Shown: positions 55,004-62,890 of the stretch, piece after piece
Numbering within the stretch: the first letter of the stretch is position 1
Layout: every line of letters begins with the position of its first letter
Origin: Deltaproteobacteria bacterium
Lineage (GTDB): Bacteria; Desulfobacterota; Syntrophobacteria; Syntrophobacterales; Thermodesulforhabdaceae
NCBI GenBank assembly: GCA_019309115.1
Contig: JAFDGW010000002.1
Span: 1 to 64,000, forward strand
Length of the DNA: 64,000 nt
Direction of reading: 5' to 3'
Notes under the pieces: model-generated
The model's database searches: none
What the model saw: the letters and a program-made list of their open reading frames with translations, nothing else
Told to the model about the DNA's origin: nothing
Program-made: the position numbers and the translations under genes

Positions 55004-55893
55004 AAAAGGACACAAAAACGGTGCAACTTAGGAAATGGTTGATAGGCTTCACTGGCTGGTGTGATGCTGGCAATGTTGTCAACAATATGGTGGAACACAT
55101 ATTGTCTGTGACGGAGGCACAAAAGTTGGACGAATGGGACCTTGAATCGTATTGGCATATTGAGTCAGAGAGGCCCTACGTGGTTATAAAACACGGTTTG
55201 ATACGGAACTTTGCGTGGCCGGCTATGAGCTTTTACCGCTTGGAATCGAAAGGCAAAGAAATCGGACTCGCCCTGAGTGCCGAACCGTCACGAAACTGGA
55301 AACATTTCGCAAAAGAACTGATCGAGAGAATAGAAGCTTATGGTGGCAAACAGGTCATTATGGCAGGTAGTCTGTATGATAAGATTTTCCATGATGAAAC
55401 AATCATATCTGGCGTTGTACTAGATCCAGAGAGTTTGAATCTGGTTTTGTCGGCGGGATGTAAATTGGTGGAGTACGAAGGTCCGGCGGCGGTTCACACG
55501 GCTGTGATGGAAGAAGCTAGACGCAGAGGAATTGTGGCTATTAGTTTATGGATCCACGTGCCCTTCTATCTAAAGGGACCTCACGAAAAAGCAATGGCTC
55601 AATTGTTGGATGTATTGGGACGCATCAGTGGAGTGTTCTTTGACACGGGCGATTTACTGGACAGATGGGCTGTTAGGGTAAAAAACATTGAGAAAATATT
55701 GGAAGAAGACGAAGAATTGCGAAGTGTACTGGAAGCTCTTAAAGAAAAAGAAAAGGAGGAAAAATCACCTTCCAAAGCTCTACCAGCCACTTCGTCCATG
55801 ACCACCACACCTGCTAAACCTAAGGTAATCCGAATAGATGAGTTCATCCGCAGGCGTAAAGGCCCATCGGAAGGAGACTTCTACAATGAGTAG
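55000..55893 (+). CDS. PAC2-family protein
   Basis: 297 residues with WLIGFTGWCDAGNVVNNMVEHIL, SERPYVVIKHG, GKQVIMAGSLYDK, and the helical tail. This is the PAC2 (proteasome assembly chaperone 2) superfamily, widespread in bacteria without proteasomes and of unknown function. The last 40 residues are charged and Pro/Thr-rich. ATGA overlap with the HAD gene and overlap with the yjbQ start suggest a coupled operon. Confidence 0.8.
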   Translation: MKKDTKTVQLRKWLIGFTGWCDAGNVVNNMVEHILSVTEAQKLDEWDLESYWHIESERPYVVIKHGLIRNFAWPAMSFYRLESKGKEIGLALSAEPSRNWKHFAKELIERIEAYGGKQVIMAGSLYDKIFHDETIISGVVLDPESLNLVLSAGCKLVEYEGPAAVHTAVMEEARRRGIVAISLWIHVPFYLKGPHEKAMAQLLDVLGRISGVFFDTGDLLDRWAVRVKNIEKILEEDEELRSVLEALKEKEKEEKSPSKALPATSSMTTTPAKPKVIRIDEFIRRRKGPSEGDFYNE

Positions 55894-56320
55894 TAACACA
55901 ACAATGCACTTTTTTGACATAACCGTCGAGATGGATCGAGGGGTGGACATTAGAGACATTACCTCCGCAATCCAAAATCTGGTCGGGAAATCGGGGGTCA
56001 GAAACGGTGTAGTGCATATTACGTCCGTTGGTTCAACCGGTTCTGTAACGACGATAGAATTTGAGCCCGGGGCTGTGGAAGATCTGAAGAGAGCAATCAA
56101 CGAATTGGCTCCGCCAGACAGAACGTACGAGCATGAAAAGGCATGGCATGACGGAAATGGCCACAGCCACGTGCAGTCGGCTTTGCTAGGCCCTTCTCTA
56201 AGCGTCTCAATTCGCGATGGTAGGTTGGCCCTGGGCACATGGCAACAGATCGTGCTGATAAACCACGACATTCGCAGGAGGAATCGCAGGGTTACGGTAA
56301 CAATAGTTGGCATCACCTGA
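55886..56320 (+). CDS. YjbQ/UPF0047 family protein
   Basis: 144 residues matching YjbQ: MHFFDITVEMDRGVDIRDIT, NGVVHITSVGSTGSVTTIEFEPG, DGNGHSHVQSALLGPSLSV, RLALGTWQQIVLINHD. The family can show weak thiamine phosphate synthase activity in E. coli; native role is not known. ATG at 55886 with AAGGAG nine bases upstream; the frame extends 16 codons into the PAC2 gene without a ribosome site. Confidence 0.88.
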   Translation: MSSNTTMHFFDITVEMDRGVDIRDITSAIQNLVGKSGVRNGVVHITSVGSTGSVTTIEFEPGAVEDLKRAINELAPPDRTYEHEKAWHDGNGHSHVQSALLGPSLSVSIRDGRLALGTWQQIVLINHDIRRRNRRVTVTIVGIT

Positions 56321-56393
56321 AACAGCTGGCGACAAGAGTGTACGCTTGAGTGCAGAAAAGGGCGATAAAATCAGAGCAGTGGAGGAGTAATTC

Positions 56394-57038
56394 ATGAAAG
56401 CCCTGGCAATCAACGGAAGTCACAGGAAAGGTAAAAATACGGCAATCCTGCTAAAAGCTGTTCTGTCGGAACTAGAAAAGGGCGGAATCGAGACGGAATT
56501 GATAGAACTTTCGGATTTTCGCATAGAAAGCTGCCGTGCCTGTAACAAATGCCTTTTCAAACCCGAATGCTCTATAAAAGACGACGACATGGCCACAATC
56601 GCCCAGAAGATGATTGAAGCCGACGTGATCATAATGGGATCCCCTGTTTACAACGGTAATGTAACATCAAAACTAAAAACCCTGCTGGACAGAACGCGGT
56701 GGATGCACATGACCAAAGAGATGCTCGCCGGAAAGTTGGGAGCGGTGGTTACGGTTGCGGGTCTCAGAAACGGAGGGCAAGAACTTGCCAACGAAATTCT
56801 GGAACGGTTCCTCGCTTCGCGACAGATAGAGGTAGTTCACCCGCGTGATCCTGATGGTAACATTTTCAACATGGGGGTTATGGGAACACTGTTTGACGAA
56901 ATCACAGAAAACGATGGTAAGCTGACTGTACGATGGAAAAAAAGTGTTCAAGATGACAAACTTGCCATGGCTATGTGCAAGATCCTTGCCGACCGTATCA
57001 TCCACGAATTGCGAAAAAGACATGGTCAGCTTGCCTGA
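56394..57038 (+). CDS. Flavodoxin-fold FMN reductase with Cys motif
   Basis: 214 residues starting KALAINGSHRKGKNTAIL (FMN phosphate loop), with SCRACNKCLFKPECSI near residue 44-58, a four-Cys motif as in iron-sulfur flavoproteins (Isf), and MGSPVYNGNVTSKLKTLLDR near 80. Probably an FMN and [4Fe-4S] electron carrier. About 70 bases before the NIL-ferredoxin gene. Confidence 0.83.
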   Translation: MKALAINGSHRKGKNTAILLKAVLSELEKGGIETELIELSDFRIESCRACNKCLFKPECSIKDDDMATIAQKMIEADVIIMGSPVYNGNVTSKLKTLLDRTRWMHMTKEMLAGKLGAVVTVAGLRNGGQELANEILERFLASRQIEVVHPRDPDGNIFNMGVMGTLFDEITENDGKLTVRWKKSVQDDKLAMAMCKILADRIIHELRKRHGQLA

Positions 57039-57105
57039 GTTGCCGAATTCCGTTAGAACCTGGAGTGATTCTTTGGCACATGCTTATGATCAGGAGAAAG
57101 GATAA

Positions 57106-57525
57106 ATGTATGCAAAGGTGCTGGTGCTCAGATTTCCTCCGGAAATCGTGGATAAACCAATCATTACGAATCTGGTGAGAAGTTACAATCTAACTTTCAA
57201 CATACTGAAAGCTCAGATATTTCCTCGCAAGGAAGGCCTGATGGTTCTCGAGCTTCGGGGAAATAAGCTGGACTACGATCGTGGGATAGAGTATCTAAAG
57301 CGGATAGGTGTGCGGATCGAGCCCATAGATCAGAGCATAAAAAGAGACGACGAGGCTTGCTTTCAGTGTGGTGCCTGTACTGCCGTGTGTCCTACCGGTG
57401 CATTATACATAAAACGCCCTGAAATGGAGGTTATATTCGATTCCGAACGATGTAGTGGATGTGAATGGTGCGTCAAGGTATGTCCTGCACATGCCATGAC
57501 GGTAACTCTGTCTGAAGCGGAATGA
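57106..57525 (+). CDS. NIL-domain ferredoxin (2x[4Fe-4S])
   Basis: 139 residues. N-terminal NIL/ACT-like domain (VLVLRFPPEIVDKPIITNLV to about 75), then two cluster motifs: CFQCGACTAVCPTGAL and CSGCEWCVKVCPAHAM. In methanogens a similar ferredoxin works with a DUF39 protein in homocysteine synthesis from aspartate semialdehyde. Here the partner is not adjacent; instead its stop overlaps the mnmA ATG as ATGA, so it may serve sulfur transfer to tRNA or be just co-transcribed. Confidence 0.85.
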   Translation: MYAKVLVLRFPPEIVDKPIITNLVRSYNLTFNILKAQIFPRKEGLMVLELRGNKLDYDRGIEYLKRIGVRIEPIDQSIKRDDEACFQCGACTAVCPTGALYIKRPEMEVIFDSERCSGCEWCVKVCPAHAMTVTLSEAE

Positions 57526-58667
57526 ATCGGTATCAGGTGCAAAACTCTAGGATATGCGTTGCTGTAAGTGGCGGCATAGACAGCCTGCGAACTGCGGCGT
57601 TGCTTAAAGAACAGGGTTGCGATGTTGTAGCAATCCACATGAAGCTTTTTCAAGAAGATACAATCCCTTCTCAGAGACTGGAAAGGATCAAAAGAATACT
57701 TGAAACGTTCGGTATTGACCGGATACACCTGGTTGACTTCAGCAATCACTTCGAAAAGCTGGTAATTCAGCCCTTTATCCAGTCTTACATAAGCGGTATG
57801 ACCCCAAATCCGTGCACAATTTGCAATCCTACTGTGAAGTTTGGCCTACTTTTAAACTATGCCACCAGAGTAATGGGCTGTTCATACTTGGCTACAGGCC
57901 ACTATGCCCGCATCGAAAAATCGCCGTACGACACGGCTCGCTTTGCAATACGAAAAGCCAAGGATCAGAAAAAAGACCAATCGTATTTCCTCTTTGCTCT
58001 AGCTCAAGATCAGTTAAGAAAGGTGATTTTTCCCCTTGGGAACATATCTAAAAGAGAGGTTCTTAAGTGGGCCAGAAATCGGCGTCTGGAAGAAATGGTT
58101 CAAATTGAAAGTCAGGAAATATGTTTCATATCGGCTGGTCGCTATTCCGACTTTCTCGAAAATCGGGTACCACCAGCATTACTTAAGGCTGGACCCATTA
58201 AGGATCTGAACGGCCGTGTACTCGGATACCACGGCGGTGTTCACCTGTACACCGTCGGGCAACGGCGAGGCCTTGGAATCCCATCGCACGCCCCTTACTA
58301 TGTGGTCAAAATAGAACCCGAAACCGCCACCATTTATGTCGGAAGAAAAAAGGATATCTTTTCGGAAAGTGCCACAGTGCAATCGGTTGTATGGGGTGCA
58401 ATTGAACCACCATCGGCCGGCTCGGAATTCAGGGCTTTTGTGAAAATCAGACAACAACATACCCCTCAGCCTGCAATAATTTCCGTGCACTCTTTTACAG
58501 AGGCAAAAGTAGTATTCGACGAACCTCAACCGGCCATAACCCCCGGACAGGCTGCCGTTTTTTACGATGAAGATGGTTTTGTCCTCGGTGGTGGATTTAT
58601 AAAGAGGGAGGCATCCTTAGATGAAAAAACATCAAAACCCTGCGGAATGGAATACCAACCAGCTTAA
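57522..58667 (+). CDS. mnmA: tRNA-specific 2-thiouridylase MnmA
   Basis: Makes s2U34 in tRNA Lys/Glu/Gln. PP-loop CVAVSGGIDSLRTAAL near residue 12, TPNPCTICNPTVKFG near 95-108, GHYARI, KDQSYFLFAL, ESQEICFISAGRYSDFL near 197-212, VGQRRGLGI. Cys98, Cys101 and Cys201 give a CxxC plus one Cys set as in [4Fe-4S]-dependent tRNA thiolases, whereas E. coli MnmA has a single Cys at the first site. 381 residues. The 3' end overlaps the YkgJ gene by 47 bp. Confidence 0.93.
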   Translation: MNRYQVQNSRICVAVSGGIDSLRTAALLKEQGCDVVAIHMKLFQEDTIPSQRLERIKRILETFGIDRIHLVDFSNHFEKLVIQPFIQSYISGMTPNPCTICNPTVKFGLLLNYATRVMGCSYLATGHYARIEKSPYDTARFAIRKAKDQKKDQSYFLFALAQDQLRKVIFPLGNISKREVLKWARNRRLEEMVQIESQEICFISAGRYSDFLENRVPPALLKAGPIKDLNGRVLGYHGGVHLYTVGQRRGLGIPSHAPYYVVKIEPETATIYVGRKKDIFSESATVQSVVWGAIEPPSAGSEFRAFVKIRQQHTPQPAIISVHSFTEAKVVFDEPQPAITPGQAAVFYDEDGFVLGGGFIKREASLDEKTSKPCGMEYQPA

Positions 58668-59544
58668 GGATAATTGGCTTTACTGGGTAGAAGAATTATC
58701 AGAGGAAACCGGTCATGTTGTACCAGCAAAACGAATAATCCTCCAGACGGAAAGTGACCCGGAAGCAATGTTCATATTCCAGTCCTGGCAAAATATGAGG
58801 CCGGAAGAACGTGTCAAATCCTGGAAAAAACTCCTGTCCATCACTCAGAGAGAAGCGGAAAATCCTTTGCCTGCCTGTGTGCAGTGCGGAGAATGCTGCC
58901 GCCGGGGAAGCCCGACTTTGTATATGGAAGACTTGGAATTATTGAAAACCGAGAAAATACCCTGGAATCAGCTGGTAACTCTAAGGCGAGGCGAACCTGT
59001 CCGACACCCAGCAAGTGGGAAGACCTTTTTTCTTGTAGACGAAAGAATAAAGCTTCGAGAAAAACCGGGAACCAACACCTGTGTTTTTCTGAATGAAACA
59101 AGTGATGTATGTACCTGTACCATCTACGAAAATAGACCCCTTCAATGCCGTGCACAGGCCTGCTGGGATTTGACTGCTTATGAACAACTTAAAGATCAAG
59201 TTTACCTCACTAGACGAGACATATTTGCCGAAGTAGATGTACTCCTTGACATAATCATCGAACATGACAAACGATGTGGTTTTGAAAAACTGCATTTTCT
59301 TTTCCAACAACTTGAACGGAACAGGGACGTAGCAAACCAGATTCTAGATCTGGTAGCCTATGAAAGCCACTTTAGAAACTTTGTCGGTCAACAGCTGAAT
59401 ATACCAGAAGAAATCTATGATCTCGTGTTTGGCCGTTCCTTTGAAACCTTGATCTCACTCTTCGGCTGTAAAATAAAAATCTCGGGCGACACAAGGTATT
59501 TGGAAGTCATCGGCACCGTAGAAGAGGATCCCAAAAAGCGCTAG
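58621..59544 (+). CDS. YkgJ-type cysteine-cluster protein
   Basis: 307 residues. Central metal-binding part ACVQCGECCRRGSPTLY near residue 84, then CVFLNETSDVCTCTIYENRPLQC and QACWDL. Start ATG at 58621 with GGGAGG nine bases upstream lies inside mnmA, so the two are made together. The family (PF03692) is of unknown function; shares only the Cys module with the product at 2544-3104. The C-terminal half is helical and unknown. Confidence 0.8.
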   Translation: MKKHQNPAEWNTNQLKDNWLYWVEELSEETGHVVPAKRIILQTESDPEAMFIFQSWQNMRPEERVKSWKKLLSITQREAENPLPACVQCGECCRRGSPTLYMEDLELLKTEKIPWNQLVTLRRGEPVRHPASGKTFFLVDERIKLREKPGTNTCVFLNETSDVCTCTIYENRPLQCRAQACWDLTAYEQLKDQVYLTRRDIFAEVDVLLDIIIEHDKRCGFEKLHFLFQQLERNRDVANQILDLVAYESHFRNFVGQQLNIPEEIYDLVFGRSFETLISLFGCKIKISGDTRYLEVIGTVEEDPKKR

Positions 59545-59547
59545 GAT

Positions 59548-60003
59548 TCATGAAGCCCGGCGAGGACAATCACCGGATCTCAAGAATTGTTCCACTGCCT
59601 CCCTCAGGTCGTTCGGCAAAGAGCGGGCTCTCCAGTCCCGACCAATGGCAACAATTGTGGCTTCACCTTCGGCTACCTGCTCACTGGTTCCTGCGCGATA
59701 AAACTGAAACCCAAAGGTGATCGATTTTTCTTTAAGTGAATTGATCAAAACTCTGAGCTCCAGCTCCTCGCCGTACCATACCGGCCTTGTAAACTTGCAG
59801 GAGGCGTCGACGACGGGAAGCCCGAATCCTTTGTCGGTGTTACGAAAGTACCTGTGTGGAGGCAACCCTAGGGCCTTAAAGAACGCCTCAATGCCGTGAT
59901 GACAGTATCTGAAGTAAGAAGCAAAGTACACGACCCCGTAAGGGTCTGTGTCCCCAAAGTGTATTATTATAGGCACCGATATAAAGGTTTTTTGGTTAGT
60001 CAT
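59548..60003 (-). CDS. YbgC-type acyl-CoA thioesterase (hotdog fold)
   Basis: 151 residues of 4HBT fold: IIIHFGDTDPYGVVYFASYFRYCHHGIEAFF holds the catalytic Asp of the YbgC/FadM group, then VDASCKFTRPVWYGEELELRV and FGFQFYRAG. Converges with the YkgJ gene with three bases between stops. Substrate unknown; such enzymes hydrolyse short to medium acyl-CoA. Confidence 0.88.
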   Translation of the reverse strand: MTNQKTFISVPIIIHFGDTDPYGVVYFASYFRYCHHGIEAFFKALGLPPHRYFRNTDKGFGLPVVDASCKFTRPVWYGEELELRVLINSLKEKSITFGFQFYRAGTSEQVAEGEATIVAIGRDWRARSLPNDLREAVEQFLRSGDCPRRAS

Positions 60004-60068
60004 GATAACAACCTCTTTTTTTAGCTATAACCAGGTCTACCATCCAACACCACCAATCCAGCCTAAGC

Positions 60069-60680
60069 CTATTCTGCCAGCTCAATAAGCAGCCTGCTGG
60101 TATGTTCAGCCAGATCAGCGAGCACATCCGAGGGCATGAAAGAATCCACGCCGGCAGGAAAAAGACATTTAGCTTCGGCGGGAAATTCATCATCGGCCAG
60201 GTAAAAAATGTAAAGGAGCGGCACTTTGGGTAAGGGGAAAACCACAACGGCAACATCGCCAGGTGTGTTGTTTGTTATATAACCATCCAGCTTTGATACA
60301 ATGCTGTCCAGTGAGTCTCGTATTCGATGAACATGGGGGATGAGAATCTCTTCGGCATTAGCCCGAAAAGCTCCCCAGTAAGGCATTGTGTTAGGTAACT
60401 CCCTGAAAGATATCCACTTCTGAACCGACGCCCAAGGTTCTGATGGAACATTTAACGCATACATGCTGATAATAATTGACTTCGGCCCAGTCTCAAGCTT
60501 CCCGTCAAGGGTTATACCCTCTGGCGCTAATCGACATTCGGAAGCAAATGCCTTAAAGACAACTTTATCCTCATGTTTCCTTCCGGGTAATGCTGCAGCA
60601 AGTTCTTCAAGATCCCTTGCCAAGGCCCTGCTCAAATAATGAAGCGAAATTTCGAAGTAATTTTCATTTTCTCTGCTCAT
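60069..60680 (-). CDS. DUF3786-like protein
   Basis: 203 residues of mixed helix and strand: FEISLHYLSRALARDLEELAA, APEGITLDGKLETG, FRELPNTMPYWGAFRANAEEIL, VVVFPLPKVPLLYIFYLADDEFPAEAKCLF and a helical end. The LPKVPLLYIFYLADDEFPA block is like DUF3786, a family of anaerobes with unknown function. Divergent from the gene at 60776; AAGGAG ribosome site. Confidence 0.62.
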   Translation of the reverse strand: MSRENENYFEISLHYLSRALARDLEELAAALPGRKHEDKVVFKAFASECRLAPEGITLDGKLETGPKSIIISMYALNVPSEPWASVQKWISFRELPNTMPYWGAFRANAEEILIPHVHRIRDSLDSIVSKLDGYITNNTPGDVAVVVFPLPKVPLLYIFYLADDEFPAEAKCLFPAGVDSFMPSDVLADLAEHTSRLLIELAE

Positions 60681-60775
60681 GTCATTATCTCCTTTTCATT
60701 GCGCCACATTTCACATAAGATTTATAAACGATTTTTGGAAGAATTGAAAAGCAAAGCACAAAGAGGAGACCGAAA

Positions 60776-61186
60776 ATGACAGACAGACAGCCCAGTGCTA
60801 AGGATCTGGCACAGGCAACACCCCTGGCCATGAAAAATCCTTACATCCTTAATTTTTGTAAGGTTCTTGTTGAGAAAAAAGGCGAAAAGCATACACCGGC
60901 GGCTTTGAAAAAATTGCTGGACGATATGTACAGGCTCTTTGAAAACCTGCTGGGTCAAAATATGGTAAAAGCGCTACCGGAAGACAAGCGAAAAGAATAC
61001 CTTCAATTGTGCGACGACCTGAATCAGATTTCATACGAGAAGATAGCAGAAATTTTCGACAAGCATGTACCCAACTACCGAGAAATAATGAAAAAAACAA
61101 TGATTCAATTTACGGAACTTTTCATGAAAAATCGTGGTTTTAATCCTGAACAGATCAAAAAAGAGTTTGCTTCAATGAACGACTGA
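60776..61186 (+). CDS. Hypothetical helical protein
   Basis: 136 residues, nearly all alpha-helical by composition and charged; features: NPYILNFCKVLVEKKGEKHTPAAL, LLDDMYRLFENLLGQNMVKALPE, and KTMIQFTELFMKNRGF. GAGGAG ribosome site 8-10 bases before ATG. I do not recognise a family. It is followed by the zinc-binding protein gene after 16 bases, probably in one transcript. Confidence 0.65.
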   Translation: MTDRQPSAKDLAQATPLAMKNPYILNFCKVLVEKKGEKHTPAALKKLLDDMYRLFENLLGQNMVKALPEDKRKEYLQLCDDLNQISYEKIAEIFDKHVPNYREIMKKTMIQFTELFMKNRGFNPEQIKKEFASMND

Positions 61187-61202
61187 CAGGAGTGACACTA
61201 CC

Positions 61203-61472
61203 ATGAGCCATGACGACAAAACCATTTGCCCACACTGCGGCGAAAAGATGAAAAAATGGAAGGTTCCTCTATTCTCATCGTGGACTTCGGAATTCTTTTA
61301 TGTTTGTTTCAATGACGACTGTCCATACTTCCAGAGAGGCTGGAAACATATGTTCGAAACTTACCGGAATCCTTGCTCATATCGGTATTTCCACGATCCG
61401 GAAACAGGTCAATGCGGACCGTTACCGGTGTGGTCTTTGGATGATCTGAAATCTGGCATCATGGAAGAATAA
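61203..61472 (+). CDS. Small zinc-binding protein (Ogr/Delta-like pattern)
   Basis: 89 residues. CPHCGEKMKKWKVP and FFYVCFNDDCPYFQRGW form a CxxC...CxxxxC zinc site, reminiscent of Ogr/Delta phage activators, then WKHMFETYRNPCSYRYF and a Pro/Trp-rich tail. Preceded by CAGGAGTG. Its function is unknown; the family likeness is limited to the Cys part. Confidence 0.65.
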   Translation: MSHDDKTICPHCGEKMKKWKVPLFSSWTSEFFYVCFNDDCPYFQRGWKHMFETYRNPCSYRYFHDPETGQCGPLPVWSLDDLKSGIMEE

Positions 61473-61533
61473 GCGGTCTGATGGTCCATACTACCTACCC
61501 TGCATGTCTGAAAAGGCGAGGTAGGGACATTTG

Positions 61534-62415
61534 TTATTCCAGCTCGTAAGACCAGATGGGCAGGATGTTACGTTCTTTCAAATAGGCTTCGATTGCCGGA
61601 GGGAAATCGTGGGCTACGAAAATTTTGAACACCGGAATTTCAAATTCATCGGAAAGAACCTCGCACAGATTCTCGAAACGTGAAATCTCCTTTTTCGACG
61701 GCCTGACTTTCACCTCACCGATGATGAGCATTCTCTCACCGTCCCTCCGTGCATAACCGAAGATATTAACCTGGCGCTCTTTGCCTCTCACTTTGAAGTA
61801 ACGCCTTACAAGCCGATCTTCTACTTCAAGGTTGTATTGAGCCAAAATCCGGGGCAAAGCCTTATAGGATCTGTTCTCCAGGGTATATCCCACAGTGTCG
61901 GAAAGGCCTTCAAGGCGTTCCTTCACCCCACTCATTTCTCCCGTAAGACGCTCAATTTCTTTCTCGGTGCGTTTCTGAGCCTCAGCAAGCTCCTGAACCG
62001 TTTCTTCCAGCCTTGTAAGCCGTTCCTCCGAACGTTCCTGAGCTTCAGCAAGCCCTTGAACTGTGACCTCCAGCCTCGTTAGCCGCTCCTCCGAACGCCT
62101 CTGAGCCTCAGCAAGCTCCTGAACCGTTTCTTCCAGCCTTGTAAGCCGTTCCTCCGAACGTTCCTGAGCCTCAGCAAGCCCCTGAACTGTGACTTCTAGT
62201 CTTGTTAACTGCCCTTCCGAACGCCTCTGAGCTTCAGCAAGTTCCCTGGTGGCTTCTCCGAGCTCACGAACTATTTTCTTAAGCTCGTTAAATTCGCTTT
62301 TGGTAACTGACTCCTCTCGCTGTCGTTCTATTTCTTCCAGCAGGCTCAGAAGCACAAGCCTCAGCTGTGGATCAACATTCTCTAGTTGTTTAATAAAACC
62401 AACACTTACGGGCAT
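61534..62415 (-). CDS. Coiled-coil protein with PD-(D/E)XK nuclease-like domain
   Basis: About 293 residues: N-terminal helix, then four 21-residue repeats (AEAQxRSEERLTRLExTVQxL, about 60-145), a linker, and a C-terminal domain with KERQVNIFGYARR and MLIIGEVKVR, which carries the ExK of the PD-(D/E)XK fold (DUF3782-like). Such proteins are common and variable in repeat number in thermophiles and cyanobacteria; their role is unknown. ATG at 62415 with GAGG upstream is preferred over GTG at 62421. Confidence 0.75.
   Translation of the reverse strand: MPVSVGFIKQLENVDPQLRLVLLSLLEEIERQREESVTKSEFNELKKIVRELGEATRELAEAQRRSEGQLTRLEVTVQGLAEAQERSEERLTRLEETVQELAEAQRRSEERLTRLEVTVQGLAEAQERSEERLTRLEETVQELAEAQKRTEKEIERLTGEMSGVKERLEGLSDTVGYTLENRSYKALPRILAQYNLEVEDRLVRRYFKVRGKERQVNIFGYARRDGERMLIIGEVKVRPSKKEISRFENLCEVLSDEFEIPVFKIFVAHDFPPAIEAYLKERNILPIWSYELE
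61987..62238 (-). repeat. Four 63-bp tandem repeats inside the coiled-coil gene
   Basis: Units of 63 bp code for 21-residue repeats; odd and even units alternate (RRSE...LEVTVQGL versus ERSE...LEETVQEL), so the higher-order unit is 126 bp. The two 126-bp units are nearly identical at DNA level, a sign of recent duplication or gene conversion. Confidence 0.85.
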
Positions 62416-62676
62416 AACCACCTCTGTAAGAATTTCAATTTTAGTCCTGAATACCCCGTTTTTTCTAAAAGTACTATTCCAACCTCACAAATCAAGGCAA
62501 ATCTGGGAGAGAAAACCAATATTTCGCCTATCACCCACCGCTGATGACGCCACGAAACAGCAGCTCAGGCTTGCAATTTCGAATGTGACAAAATGGTACC
62601 TTTTCAAATACCCAAATAGTCCTTCGCTAAAAGTTGACGAAACAATCTCTTTTTGTTAGCTATTTTGCCTTGGACT

Positions 62677-62752
62677 GGGCGACTAGCTCAGTGGATAGAG
62701 CGTTGGTCTCCGGAACCAAAGGTCCCGGGTTCGATCCCCGGGTCGCCCTCCA
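62677..62752 (+). tRNA. tRNA-Arg (anticodon CCG)
   Basis: GGGCGAC at 62677-62683 pairs with GTCGCCC at 62742-62748; D arm CTCAGTGGATAGAG, anticodon stem TTGGT/ACCAA with loop CTCCGGA (anticodon CCG), T arm CCGGG TTCGATC CCCGG, CCA encoded at 62750-62752. It reads CGG codons. It stands alone between the coiled-coil gene and hpnH. No gene is seen at 62416-62676, and no clear promoter stands out. Confidence 0.96.
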
Positions 62753-62890
62753 GAAAAATTCCCCTTTTCTGTAAAACTCGGCTCGTAAGCATTTATGCAA
62801 CAATGACAGGTTCTTTTCTCAATGTAGAGTGATTGTCTCCTGCTACTTTTTACAGGAAAGTACACCAACTACCGGACGAGGTTCAAAAAT

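Noticed and set aside
61473-61533. CTACCT/AGGTAG inverted repeat as terminator
   Set aside because: Only a 6-bp stem with a 22-base loop and no T-tract; too weak to claim.
61987-62238. CRISPR-like array
   Set aside because: Repeats are contiguous, in frame and code for coiled-coil heptads; there are no spacers.
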